From Onchocerca volvulus (taxonomy: Eukaryota > Nematoda > Chromadorea > Rhabditida > Onchocercidae), in assembly GCA_000499405.2 (NCBI GenBank), contig HG738137.1:12522121-12586120 (forward strand): a stretch of 64,000 nt of DNA, written 5' to 3'. The position numbers and the translations under genes are program-made. Below, piece by piece: positions 13,837-33,155 of this stretch. Each line of letters begins with the position of its first letter. The stretch's first letter is position 1. The notes beneath the pieces are model-generated. The model was not told where the DNA came from and searched no databases. It was given only the letters and a program-made list of their open reading frames with translations.

Positions 13837-15784
13837 TCTCTTCTTTTTTTTTTTTTTTTTTTTTTTTTTTGTTTTTTAGAGATGAAAAATATTTATGCAC
13901 AAAAACAATTGAAAATTTGGATGGAACTGAAGATTATGACCAAAAAGTTGTCGAAAAGTTTGATGACAAAATAAACTCCGAAGGACTTGATGAAAAAACT
14001 CAAAAATTTGCTGAGGTCAGGATAGAATTTTTTTTTTTTATCACTTACAAACTGGATTTCATAAATCATGTATGTAAAACTGGAAATAAAAGTTTTGTTT
14101 TCTTTAAATGTTATAGTTATCAAGAGTTACTTTTTATATCTTTTAAAGATTGAGTTTTCATTCAAAAAAAAAGAAAATGTTTTGAAATTTAGGATTATAA
14201 GAAATTACTAGAAAGATTGGATGAACTTGAAAGGCAAGAAGAAGAAGGAGGTGAATTAGAAACGGATGATAGGTAAGCTATTTATAATTTGGAATAATGT
14301 TACTATATTTATTTATCATACAATCACTTTTATTTTGATTGAATTTCGAATTATACTGTATAATTAATTAATTATTTTCTTTAGTATATAGTGTAGGTAG
14401 CATACATGAAAGTTCGTATTAATGCGAATAGCATGCATTGTTGCTGATTAAGACTTTAACCATTAGGGAATATAGCTTTCAATCTCATCATGTGTTTGTT
14501 AGGCCTTGATTAACTACTCAACTTTAATTAGTGATAGCACTTACTTGAGCATCATTTGAGCTATCGCAAGCCCAAATATATCTTAATCGTAATGTTTGAT
14601 CAAAAAAAAATAATAAATAAATAAATAATAAAAAAAAGCTCAGATATTTAAATTATTTCTATTTAATTTAAATTACATAATCATTTAGGGATATTTGCAA
14701 ATCTTGTAAAATTATAATAGAATGATGATGTATATTACTCTATAAGTCATTTATTTTAATTGATTAATTCTATTAATTTATACTTTGAATTAATTTTTAG
14801 TTTATTTGATTATTAATTTCAGTAGTAGTCTTGATTCGGATGATTTTCCTTTGAAAAATGGAGAAGCTATAGTTGATAATAATTTGTTGGAAGATATACA
14901 AGAAGAGAAAAAGATGGAAATGTTGCATAATGAAAAGGAAAGCATTATTCAATCAGTGTTAAGAGAAACAAATAATGAATCTCAAAAAATACGACGCACA
15001 GTTCGTTTCAAGAATGAAGATAAAACTTACTCAGCTAATACAACACCAATTTCATCACCAAATTCTGAAACACCATTACATGAAAATGAACCAAAAATGG
15101 TAAGTAAGCTTTATTTATTATTGTTAATTTATTTCGTATGTTATTTTCCATAAATTATTTATTTGTTTAATCAAATCATTTCCTGTAAAATTTTTTAATA
15201 ATTAAATGATTTTGTTTTATTCGAATAATTGCATTGGAAGAAATAGGGGAAAATATTACATTAATATGTTTGATAGAAAATATCAAAAATATTATTGAGA
15301 ATTTGGAAATATTTGCAGATTATAAATGAAGATCCACGTTTCTCATGTCCTTTGCCACGTTCTATTTTGCGTAATTTTAATGAAAAATCACCCGTTGATA
15401 CTGATGCTTTAGCTGCTACTGAATCAGAAAATTGGCGAGAAATTGTACCAATTTCTGAAGAGGTATTTCATTATCGTTGTAGTATTTGAACTAGTTTTTT
15501 AATTTCCAGCCTTTGTTTCAAAGAAATTTGATATTATTGATAGTTTTAAGCAATGAAGTTTATTATGGTGGTTTTATTTATGAAGAGATCATTTTTACGT
15601 AAATTTGATAAAAGATTTGAAAATATTTGTTTCATTCCAGGCATTTACGGGTAAAGTGATGGAGAGATATCCACCTGCTGGTGATGATACAGGTACTGAA
15701 TCAATACCAGTTATAATGCCTTCAAATGATGGTTCACCTCGGCGGATTTCACGTTTTAAGATGTCACGCGCACATCTTGATTAA
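10985..15784 (+). CDS. uri-1: URI1 unconventional prefoldin RPB5 interactor
   Basis: Twelve exons join in phase: 10985-11080, 11674-11787, 11991-12126, 12409-12494, 12779-12842, 13255-13319, 13515-13588, 13880-14015, 14193-14272, 14823-15099, 15319-15462 and 15641-15784, giving 471 aa. URI is an alpha-type prefoldin that scaffolds the R2TP/prefoldin-like chaperone complex, binds RNA polymerase subunit RPB5 and, in animals, phosphatase PP1. The prefoldin hallmark [19 protein letters not shown] begins exon 3 (residue 71) and is followed by the conserved VLLGDNYFA. Flanking exons are charged and coiled-coil-like. [14 protein letters not shown] block lies in exon 9. Residues 342-346, RTVRF, fit the PP1-docking RVxF consensus. 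The C-terminus keeps the conserved AFTGKV and RRISRFK blocks. All joins are GT-AG and there are no internal stops. AATAAA occurs at 15979-15984. Confidence 0.95.
13797..13870. repeat. Poly-T tract in a uri-1 intron
   Basis: Two long T runs, nearly continuous, directly before the exon at 13880. They form an extended polypyrimidine tract at that 3' splice site and are prone to length error in assembly. Confidence 0.9.
14390..14640 (+). mobile_element. Possible SINE-like insertion in uri-1 intron 9
   Basis: Inside the intron 14273-14822 there is a block of less AT-biased, non-repetitive sequence (about 14395-14600) that ends in an A-rich tail with several AAAT units (14600-14637). A distinct body plus an A-rich tail is the usual look of a retroposed short element. 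No second copy or clear internal promoter was found in the window, so this is an inference only. Confidence 0.3.
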
Positions 15785-17673
15785 TTGTTATCATTTTATC
15801 AATTGCGTAATTGTTATCATTTTATTAATTTCAGATCTTTGCAATGATTTGCTTTCTGAAACGTTAACAAGTTAGAATGATTTTTCTCTTTTACAAACCG
15901 TAGTATAATTTATAGACAATTATATTCATATCCATGAATTTAAAAATTTGCATTATCACTTTAGCATTAAGTGATGAGAATAAACATTACTGAAAATTAG
16001 CTTATTGAATAGAATTTTATTTTATTTTCTAATCATATGTAATATATTCTCAAATATCTTATTATTTCATGTTATAATTTGAGCATCTTAACTAAATTTT
16101 CATCCGATTGATATTCAACATAAATATTCCGGAAGTTGACATCGAAATCTAAATTTTAATGTCAAGGAGAAAATTTACATTTATGATTCTTTTTCGCATG
16201 TTAACTTTGGTCGTATGTATTTTTATAATAAATGTTACCAAAATCGAATATCAAAATTGATTCGGTTATTTCAGTATGTTATCATTATGTATCTTACTTG
16301 TTGAAAAATGATTGTTTGATTAAATATGATCAAACTGTTTGAAATTTGATCACTAGATTTTCAATATTAGGCAATCTTATCTTATTTACTTTCACTGACT
16401 GTTGTTATCATTCAGATTGTGCGTCATCATCATTGATAATAGTAACATCTTTTTGGATATTTTTTCAAAAATTGAAGAATATTTGATCTATTGGCTCAAT
16501 TTTAAATATCGCTTCGATTACTTCTGATACTATGAACTTTGATATCACATATGTAGATGCGTATTATTTACATCACGTTTTAATATGAAATGCTAAGATG
16601 TTATTATTATCAATTCTTGCATCATATTATCATGAAATGTGCTTCTCAGAATTAATTTCATTAATAAATTCTATTTACCACGTACGTGAATTCTATGTAT
16701 TACGTACGTCTGTATTCTCTCATGCATCTATGTTTATAGATTCAAATCACTTTTATGTAAATTTGATAAGACAGAATATGATCAAGCAGTATAGAAGCAG
16801 TAAAGTTAAAACAATAAAAACGAAATGAAATAACAAGAAGGAAGAAAAAAGAAAATTACAATATTAAAACACAGAATTAAATATAAAAAAAAAAGAAAAG
16901 AAAATAGAAAAGAAGAAACATTTCAAAAATTACCCAAAAATAATTTTTTTTTTTTACACGTTTCCAATGATATCATTTTATTTATTTACAATATGAAAAA
17001 GTTACGTTACAAAATATTTCCATCATACATCATATATTCCCAAAATTGAAGAGATTTGATTAATCTTTTTAATATAAATTTAATCTTTAAATAAGAAACT
17101 TATTTTGTCAATTGAATTTTTCTAAAATTTTGCTAACATTTTAAATTTGAATTAGAAATTCATTTCAAAAGGATGGAAAGAAAAATCAACAAAAATATTT
17201 TTATGCTTCTGAAGCAAATATTTTGCAATATTTCTCGATATTTTATCATTGAAATGATTAGTAAATTTAGAATATTCTATATTAGATAATTTTTTTTTTT
17301 TTGATCTGATTTTATCATTAAGAAAGAAAAAAGAACGAATTTCGGGAATAAATAAATAAGTTTAGGAATAAATTTATCCATAGCAAATATTGAAAGATTA
17401 TTTACTAGTTACTGTAATTTTGATTAGAAATAATTGGAAATTAGAAACAGAAGAAAGATGATATTGAATTTAGATATGGCGTAAACATTAACAACAGAAT
17501 TGATAAAAATTTGAAAAACTTTGACCTAGAAAGTATATGTGTATACATATGCATAAATATGTAAACAAATAAACATTACAGTTATATTTCTTCTTCATTA
17601 ATTAGTAATAAATAATTTTATTCTGTTTGCTTATAAAAAAATGGAAGAAAAAGGATGAAGAAAGATAACAAAG
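15785..17673. other. Convergent intergenic region between uri-1 and rab-27
   Basis: 3' flanks of two tail-to-tail genes. The left part holds the uri-1 3' UTR (AATAAA at 15979-15984). An open frame at 16598-16828 has no recognisable similarity and no exon context. Otherwise I see only AT-rich sequence. Confidence 0.65.
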
Positions 17674-17916
17674 TTTGGAAGAGTGATAAGAAGATTAATT
17701 TGGAAGAATGATAAAAAGATCAATTTAGAAGAATGATAAAAAGATCAATTTGGAAGAATGATAAAAAGATCAATTTGGAAGAATGATAAAAAGATCAATT
17801 TAGAAGAATGACAAGAAGATCAATTTGGAAGAATGATAAAAAGATCAATTTGGAAGAATGATAAGAAGATTAATTTGGAAGAATGATAAGAAGATTAATT
17901 TAGAAGAATGATAAGA

Positions 17917-17920
<4 letters not shown>
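17674..17920. repeat. 25-bp minisatellite, about ten copies
   Basis: A tandem array with a period of 25 bases; the unit resembles TTTGGAAGAATGATAAAAAG plus ATCAA. Units start at 17674, 17699, 17724, 17749, 17774, 17799, 17824, 17849, 17874 and 17899 (the last is partial). They differ by G/A swaps (TTTGGAAG/TTTAGAAG, AAAAG/AGAAG). The array abuts and slightly overlaps the rab-27 stop codon at 17917-17919, so it would form the start of that gene's 3' UTR. Confidence 0.95.
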
Positions 17921-21454
<3,534 letters not shown>

Positions 21455-22110
21455 TTATCACTTTTTTTTTTCGTTTTTTTTTTGTGCTGAGCTAATAATC
21501 TACCACTTGACCAAAATAAAACAACAACAACAACAACAACAACAATAAATAATTAGTAACGATCAATTATACACCTTTTTTTTTTCGACGATAGCTAAAA
21601 CAAATAAAAATAAAAATAATTAATCATTATACATATTATCAAGAGAAGAGAATAAATTAAAGAAAACGAAACAGAAAGTAAGTAATTAAGTAGAGATTAA
21701 AGTGAAAAAAAAAATTCATAAAATTAAGTATTTTTTCTTTTTTTCTTTCTTTTATTAAAAACTAATATACATGCAATCGATTTATCAAACAAGAGAAAAA
21801 AAAAAGCTTGAAAGTGAATATACACATATAAATGCTAACAAACTAATAGTATCTAATTTTTTCTCTTTTTTTTTTTCCTAAAATTCATACTTATCGATGA
21901 TAGTTTTTAGTTCGAAAAATGCGAAATGTTGATGATTGCATATGTTGGCTTTAGCTTTTAGTTATCGGTTTTTGTTAGTAACAACAACATCAACCAAATA
22001 AATGAAAAGCCTATGTAGAAATAGAAGCAAGCATTTTCTCAACCTTTCTCTCTTTTCATCTCTTTTCAATTCTCGCTTTTTTTTTCCCCCTCATTTCTTT
22101 CTCTTCTCGT

Positions 22111-22140
22111 AAGCCTAAGTCTAAGCCTAAGCCTAGGCTT
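22111..22140. repeat. Interstitial telomere-like repeat (TTAGGC family)
   Basis: The sequence contains GCCTAAGTCTAAGCCTAAGC and then CTAGGCTT. Three GCCTAA-type hexamers (one with a substitution) are the complement of the nematode telomere repeat TTAGGC, followed by an inverted TAGGCTT. A further CCTAGGCT lies about 20 bases downstream. It is short and could be chance, but such hexamer phasing is not otherwise seen here. Confidence 0.5.
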
Positions 22141-22578
22141 ATTTTGTAACTAAAATCCTAGGCTTTCATTGTCTATGAATTCGCATTCACGCATATTTTT
22201 GGAATGTATAGATGCATACAATATTTATACATCTCATATTATATTATTCAATGCTTCATATGTTTTATTTAATTATACTATTTAAGGTCCTACTTACTCT
22301 TTATTCCAGTTAAAATTTTACCAATATGTCTTCCTTTTCAACTTAACATTCAGTAATAACGATAATAATAGTAATAATGAAATAATAATTAATAATAATA
22401 ATATTAATAATAATAATGATAATAATACTACTAATAATAATAATATAGAGTAAAAATTAATGATAATAATAATTACAGTATTAACAATAATGACTATTAT
22501 TTTCATTTAAAGAAAAAAAATAATTACAGCAACAACAAATTACAGTAAAAATTTTTAATAATAATACATAGTTCACGA

Positions 22579-22582
22579 TAAC

Positions 22583-22627
<45 letters not shown>

Positions 22628-22650
22628 AATTATTATTATTATTATTATTT
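22579..22650. repeat. (TAA)n / (ATT)n microsatellite
   Basis: A run of about 14 ATA/TAA units switches near 22625 to (ATT)n, forming a simple inverted arrangement. Looser TAA/TGA-rich sequence occupies 22345-22560. Confidence 0.9.
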
Positions 22651-23644
22651 TCATTTAAGAAAAAGTAAGTATGATGGTAATAATAATAAAAATAATTGGT
22701 ATTAATGATAACTATATTATTTTCATTTCAAAACTGATAAATAATCAAAAATGAAAAGCAAAATTATTGCACTTTTATTGAAATTTGGAATACAAATTCG
22801 AATTTCCAGCTTTTCGTAAATATCATGAAATTTGATTAACTATCTGCTTTTTCAATTCCATTCACATTATCCATTCAAACAGTTCCTTTAAATGGAATGA
22901 AACAAGAAAAAAAAAAAAAAAAAGGAAACAAAGAGAGAGAAAAAAAACGTTTTTTTTTTTTTTTAAATTCTTATAAAATAAATGGCAATTCATATATTCA
23001 ATAATGAATTTTGATGAATTTTCTTGCCATTTTTTTACTGGATAAGTATTCTTGACCATTTTCAAAACAATTTCTTTTTTTTAATCACGAAGAATAAGCA
23101 CTTCTTAGAAAAAGCAAAAAAATAAAAAATAAAACTATTATTGTTTATATGAAAAAAAAAGAAAAAAATTTTGAAATTCAAGACTTTCAAACAAAATAAA
23201 ATTTCCTTGAAGCCTAGAGAAAAAATAAATAAATAAAGAATATATAACAACATATAACTGAAATAATATTTTTTATAACCGTATAAAAATCCTCTTTTCT
23301 GATAAAATAATAGTGAAAATCATGCTTATTCCTATCAACAGGTCAATTATAAAATGATTTTATGATTATAGGCTTCATTCATCAGCTTTCCTAACGCTAA
23401 TATTAACATGCAATCATTTTATCACTAAAAAAAAGAAATATACTGTACTGAACTGATAGATAAATTTCGCATGATATAATTGATGAAACCTTCTTAATTT
23501 TGCAAAATTATAATTAAAAATCATCGTATATTTACATTGTTGCAAAATTGTGATTTAAAATTATTTCACATTCTTACTATTAATTAGCTTGTACTTGGTC
23601 ACGCGAAGCATGGCCGTCCAATTTAGTCCTTATAAATAAAAATG

Positions 23645-23700
23645 TCCGCTCATTTACTTTTACCTGTCACAGGTGTGACAAGTAAAAGTAAGTGAGCGGA
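23645..23700. repeat. Imperfect palindrome with 26-bp arms
   Basis: The left arm 23645-23670 begins TCCGCTCATTTACTTTTACC. The right arm 23675-23700 is its near-exact reverse complement (two mismatches), around a four-base AGGT loop. It would form a stable hairpin and is markedly more GC-containing than its surroundings. It lies just before the first copy of the direct repeat at 23704. Confidence 0.9.
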
Positions 23701-23703
23701 TAT

Positions 23704-24090
23704 TTTATTCGAATGCAACATTGTTTCAAAATTTCAATCCAGTCGGTGAAGAACTTGAAACGTTGTCTCAAAAGCCAAAACAAACATTTGCATTTTTATT
23801 TATATAGATTATTTGACGACTCTTATCTAGTAGTGAATCAATGATTGGTTTAGGGTCACTTTATTAATCTGTTAATCGGAGCGTTTTGGCGGGAAATATA
23901 TTTATTCTTATGGCGTTTTGGCGGTAAACATGTTTATCCTTACGAACTGATAAAAAGAAAGGTACATCTGTATAGAAATACGCGCCTATTCGAATGCAAC
24001 ATCGTGTCAAAATTTCTAAGCAATCAGTGAAGAACTTACAACGTTGTATCAAGAGATAAAAAATATTTACATTTTTATTTATATAGATAT
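23704..24090. repeat. Dispersed element with about 105-bp internal direct repeat
   Basis: The block starting TATTCGAATGCAACATTGTT (about 23704-23812) recurs diverged at about 23985-24088, from TTCGAATGCAACATCGTGTC to ATTTTTATTTATATAGATA. Between them are two versions of a GCGTTTTGGCGG(G/T)AAA motif. A related motif (GGGCGTTTTCGGCGGTAAT) is found at 54030 and a weaker one at 61345, which links this piece to the LTR debris at the right side of the window. Confidence 0.75.
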
Positions 24091-24449
24091 AATACGTAGA
24101 AAAAAGGTTTTTTTTTGAAATCTGATCATTAATATATCGTGTATTTTCAACAGTTAATTTCTTAATGCTTCATATAAATTATTTATTTATATGTACATAT
24201 ATATAAGTACAATTAATATTACTGGTAATATGCTAACGATTATTTATTGTTGACAATAGTAAACATGACAACTAATCATTTCTATCATTAACAAGAGTCA
24301 ATAAAATACTGACAATTATTGATAATTAGATAGCTCTTCATCCAAATTATATGGTTGTTTTCACGCTACACATCATCCAAATTACATGGTTGTTTTCATG
24401 AATTAAACCAGACATACAATTAGTTGACAAATAATATTACACAGAAATA

Positions 24450-27400
24450 TCACTTTTGGGATTTCTTACTGAGCTTTTTAAAGCAAAAGAATAAAAAAAT
24501 AATAACTGCGCAGCACTAATTATGAAAGTTGTCGAACAAATGACATAAAACATACCATCAACGAGTTGTATGCTTGCCAAATTACTCTTTTGATATTCCT
24601 AAATTATTTGAAAAATTGGAAAAAAGTTTTATAAAATCTTGAAATAGTGAAAGCTTTCATCTTTATATTCACGTTTTTCTTTGTCCTATTAATACATAAT
24701 ATCGTACTTACTTGCATTATTTGTGCTTAATACAATACACTACAAAAATCGTATTTCACTGGCATTTGCACTGAAATTGTGATTATCGATAAAGATATCT
24801 AAAATCAAAAATAATATAAAGCAAATACTTTTAACAGTAACCTTATAACCGAACTGAGCAAGAATTACTACGATAATAAAGGGTGCAATAGACTGAGCTG
24901 GTCTGACTAATACAGCGGCTAAACCATATATAATCGTAGAAATTGGTTTCCTGCAATTTATTATATCGATCAAAAATCAAATATTTTCTTATCAACACTT
25001 CACAATTATCAGCAACTAAACTGCTTTCTTAGTAAATTATTATTCAATAAAGAATAATAAATATGGAACAAAATAAATTTTAAATTAGGAAAAATTTGAC
25101 ATAAAAATACATTTAATTCTTTGTTTTTAAGAAAAAATTATGGAAAATGAAAAATTTATCAACTTACGGCCTTGAATAGAAAGTCATATCTTCGTCAATA
25201 TAATCGGCCAACAAAACTTGGTATAACGGAGATATTGAATGAACTAATATGCTGAAAATAAATAGAATACTCAAATGATTTAGGTTAAATTTTATTACAA
25301 CATTTTCTTCGAACTATAAAGGAAATTTATAAATCACATTAAAATAAAAGATATACAGCACTACTTATTCGGTTTTCATTTAATAAACCTCTATTTATTT
25401 GCGATGAGCAATTTTATTTAATTTATCATTTATTCGCCAAGATGAATAAAAAAAAAAAAAAAAAAAAAAAAAATGTTTCCACATATTAGACACATAACAT
25501 ACTAGAAAACAAATAAAACTTGTATACCTCAAATTATTCAACAAATTATATATAATAATATCACTTACTAATAAATATTGAATATTCATAAAAAATACCT
25601 GTCCAAAAACATGAATAAAATGATTAAATACGGATTATCATAACCAAAGATTAGCAGGAACACAGAAACACACATTGAAGCAATGAATGATTTCATAACA
25701 ACTGAAGCTGCACCCATTCTGACGATTATTTTACCACTTAATATTACCAATAGCTGCAATTCTAATATACTAGAATGAAAAAAAAATTCCTATTTCTGAT
25801 TTTTCTTAAAATAAAAAATTAAATTTCTTGTTAAAAAAAAAGAAAAGTAAGTAATAACCTGAGGGATAAGTGTACAAGCCGCATAGAAAAAACTCATTTT
25901 CCAAGATCCTTTTACCATAACTTGCTCTGGGATAAGTACTTCTGTGGCAATAGCAGCAAAATTCAAATGAATAGCTGATCTAGACATATGCATCACTTCA
26001 CTTTATGTCAACTTGAAAAAAGCAAAAATGACTACTAAATCGCTAGATTTTGTTTTGTGAATCTAAAAGTTTCATAACTATTTCTAGATTTTTCAAATTG
26101 AAAAAATCTTTAAAGATGCAAAGCAAATAACCTGCATGTCTGAAGAAAATATGTTATAGTAATAATTCCGAAATCACGTCTTCTCAGTATTTGCTTCGTT
26201 ATTTTGAAAATATTTAAAAATTTTTTCTTAGATTCTTCTTGCTGCGGTGTTACTGTAGAGGATGAATTCTCGCGTATTTCCTTTTTACGATAACGTAATG
26301 ATCCGGTAATTTCGAAAAGAAGTACTGCTAAAACCGCGACAACAATGCTAATGTACTGGAAAATCCGAAAATCCTAAAATGATGTCACTTAATATTATGA
26401 TAACTTATAAATGTGATTGCAAAAAGAATTAAAATTAAATTTCTGAGTATATTTTATTAACTTGCAAGAATTTCTCTCTATATTTTATATTTGGAATGGT
26501 TGATTTCTTCTTGTCAAGTGATGATTTCTCATCATAATTTGATAAAACTATCTCTAACCTAAACTGCACATTACAAAATATATTATAAAATATCTTAAAT
26601 GTATAAAGATTATTAAATCAAACAAACTAAAATTAAAGGTTAATAAAGGATGAAGCGTAATTTACATCCAATCCATTTGTTAATTTTTCAGTGATTGGTA
26701 TTATATTCACAGATAAAAGAATTGCAAATTGAGAAAATTTCACAGCTGAAATACGCTCAGATTTACTGCAAGTTGTTTCCGCGAATAAAGCACTCCATGC
26801 GACATTTACACAACTGCAACAGATAATAACTAACTTTAAAATTAATCGATGATTGGAAGCGAAAAGAAAGTGATAAATTAACCAATACAGTTGAGCATAA
26901 TTTTCAATGACAAACCTAGTGAAAAAGAGAAGGAAATTTTGATTTATTTGTTAAATTAAAAAATTAAAAAACGATTAAAAAATGGATACCTATAGAAGGC
27001 ATCATAGAAGAAAAGGCCAAAAATCAAATGACATCCGGCAACATACGGTGATGATGATTCATCCATATTGTTCCATGGAAACCATAAAATTAAAAAAGAG
27101 CCTGCTAAAAAAGGTCCCAAGATTGATATCACTTTTGTCCGACAGTGAAACCATGTAGTACTAACATCCTAAAAGCAAAAAAAAAAAAAGAAAAGAATTG
27201 ATCGAAGTCATAGAATCTATGACTAGAATTTTATCGTATCGATTATTACTGATTAAAAAAAAAAATAAATAAATGATAAATAATTGAGAAAAATTTACTC
27301 ATAAATGACTAATAAATAAGTAAATTAAAATATTATTTAGCAAACAATAAAAACAATTATTACTTGATATACTGAACAATAAATAAACACATTTCATCGG

Positions 27401-27921
27401 ATAAAATAATTCATTTCAAACATTTGTATCAATTCCATTTTAAATATCATTCATAAATTCGATAAATAATTGAAAAAAAAAAGAGAGAAAAAAAAATTAT
27501 ATCAATGAAGACGATCAATCAACCGTTATTTTTAGAAATCCTTGTCGCTTCTCAAAAACAGGACAGTATACATTTTTGCCTAAATGTAAACAATTCTTGC
27601 GAGTTTCTTCATGGCACGTAAACAATTCTTGCGAGTTTTTTCATGGCACGTAAACAATTCTTGCGAGTTTTTTTCATGGCATTTTCATGAATGCTATCAA
27701 TTTCTTACCTGAGCATAACCGAACAATGGATCATTGATGGCATTCCAAATAGCAAATAACATTTGCGCTATTCCAAACCAAAATTGGTCGATTTTATAAA
27801 TATTCAAAAATACTTTGACATAATAAAACATAAAGAATGTCTGCATTAAGCCCATAGCCAACTGACCACAGCATAGACCACCATTTATTGTCAAAGCCAT
27901 TTTTAATTTGTCGCTTATCAT
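24450..27921 (-). CDS. Major facilitator superfamily protein, TMEM180/MFSD13A-like
   Basis: Eleven exons in order: 27921-27709, 27168-26990, 26915-26883, 26813-26666, 26373-26132, 25979-25859, 25753-25599, 25251-25168, 24950-24842, 24598-24556 and 24505-24450; every join keeps phase, giving 460 aa. The protein is polytopic, with hydrophobic segments throughout. The signature IWNAINDPLFGYAQ at the end of exon 1 matches the WN-NDPLFG motif of the glycoside-cation-symporter-like MFS branch. Later blocks FFYDAFYR, WSALFAETTC, FRIFQY and LLADYIDEDM match the TMEM180/MFSD13A layout. Substrate is unknown for this family. Exon 3 is a 33-bp microexon. The last two exons (57 bp of tail with a final membrane-like segment and KKLSKKSQK) are the least certain. 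Intron 1 contains a 32-bp triplicate. Confidence 0.85.
27586..27682. repeat. 32-bp tandem triplicate in transporter intron 1
   Basis: Three consecutive copies of a unit beginning GTAAACAATTCTTGCGAGTT and ending CATGGCAC, at 27586-27617, 27618-27649 and 27650-27682. They differ by one substitution and one added T. The copies end 26 bases before the exon 1 donor (minus strand). Confidence 0.95.
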
Positions 27922-29049
27922 ATTGCTTCAAACAGATCAAATATATTCGTTCAAGATATGATAAATGATGGATGATCGAACAACTAATTCATCGGAAAAT
28001 ATGTATTAGAAATGATTAATGGAATTGTTTTTCCGGAAGATATGGAAAGAAAAATGCAAATATATATTGATAAAGGATATAAAAAATATGTATTATAAAA
28101 AATGGAAATAAACAAAAAGACGAGAAATAAATAGCCGGAAAAAGAATAGAAATAAACAAAAAGACGAGAAATAAATAACCGGAAAAGGAATAGAAATAAA
28201 CAACAGAAAAAAAGGAAACAAGAGAAGATTAAGTGAGAAACTGGAGGAATGTGGTGCGGTGAGAGAGAAGTAAAAAAGGAAGAAAGGAACTGGCAAACAA
28301 AAGTAAGATGTAAATGAAAATACAAAAAAAAGTGAACGGAAGTGTAATGTTTGTCTTCTGTTTGAAAACCGGAAAAATTTGATGGAATGAGAGAAAAATA
28401 AGTGAAAAAAAGGAAAAAAAACTAAAAAAAAAGTCCTGTCTCAATGAATGATTGGCCTGATTGCATCTTCTTGACTTCTTCTCTCACTTGGAATAATGAT
28501 CTGATCCCGAAATTTGCGCTAATTATTGTTCAGGACCGCGTTATTTTCGGTATCCATTCAATAAATTTCATGCTGAGTTGGATGTTTTTTTCGATTCTTT
28601 TGGCGAAATTAAGTGTTTAATAGTTTATTTTGCAAATTCCGGAAAGTTTTGGTTTGGTTTTTAAGAAATTCGGAATTTCGTTTTGCCCCTAAATTAAACT
28701 TAAAGTCAAATTTTTCATAAAGAATTTAATAGATGTTTGTAAAGTTTCAACAAATATTCCCCTTTTTTTTCTTATAATCCCATTTTATTTTCTTTATATT
28801 CCTGCTATAGTATAATTCAAAAAATAAATGATGTAGTATATTATGTATTTTTTATGATGTTAACAAGCCTATATCAGTTCAATTCTAACTAAGTTATTCA
28901 CTTACTTTTATATGTAGTACTCTAGTTATGCTATCAGTTGCATTATTCCAATTTTATTTAAGTCAATATTTTGTTTATCTTTTACGTTTATTATTGGTTT
29001 AACATTATATTTTATATCAATTTTACGGCCTATCATTGGTTGTTGCGTC
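27922..29049. promoter_or_regulatory. Divergent upstream region of the transporter and the SMAD
   Basis: The transporter (start 27921, minus) and the SMAD (start 29050, plus) are transcribed away from this 1.1-kb block, so it should contain both promoters and 5' UTRs. It includes a 44-bp tandem repeat at 28105-28192 and purine-rich sequence to about 28440. No specific factor site can be called by eye, and an upstream non-coding SMAD exon cannot be excluded. Confidence 0.5.
28105..28210. repeat. 44-bp tandem duplication
   Basis: The unit beginning GAAATAAACAAAAAGACGAG occurs at 28105-28148 and 28149-28192, with two or three substitutions (TAGCCGG/TAACCGG, AAAAAG/AAAAGG), followed by the first ten bases of a third copy. 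Confidence 0.9.

Positions 29050-33155
<4,106 letters not shown>

Larger units (their letters stand above)
21455..24449. other. Intergenic region upstream of rab-27
   Basis: About 3 kb between two genes that both read on the minus strand. The part next to 21454 is the likely rab-27 promoter and 5' UTR; it includes a (CAA)n run at 21522-21545. Further on lie a telomere-like block (22111-22140), ATT/TAA microsatellites (about 22345-22645), a palindrome (23645-23700) and a duplicated repeat (23704-24090). No exon was recognised. Confidence 0.65.

Noticed and set aside
16598..16828. 76-residue frame between uri-1 and rab-27
   Set aside because: No recognisable similarity, no splice signals that connect it to a gene, and it lies in a convergent 3' flank.
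28093..28444. Overlapping Phe/Leu/Ser-rich frames on the minus strand
   Set aside because: Translations of purine-rich repeat DNA (including the 44-bp duplication), not genes.
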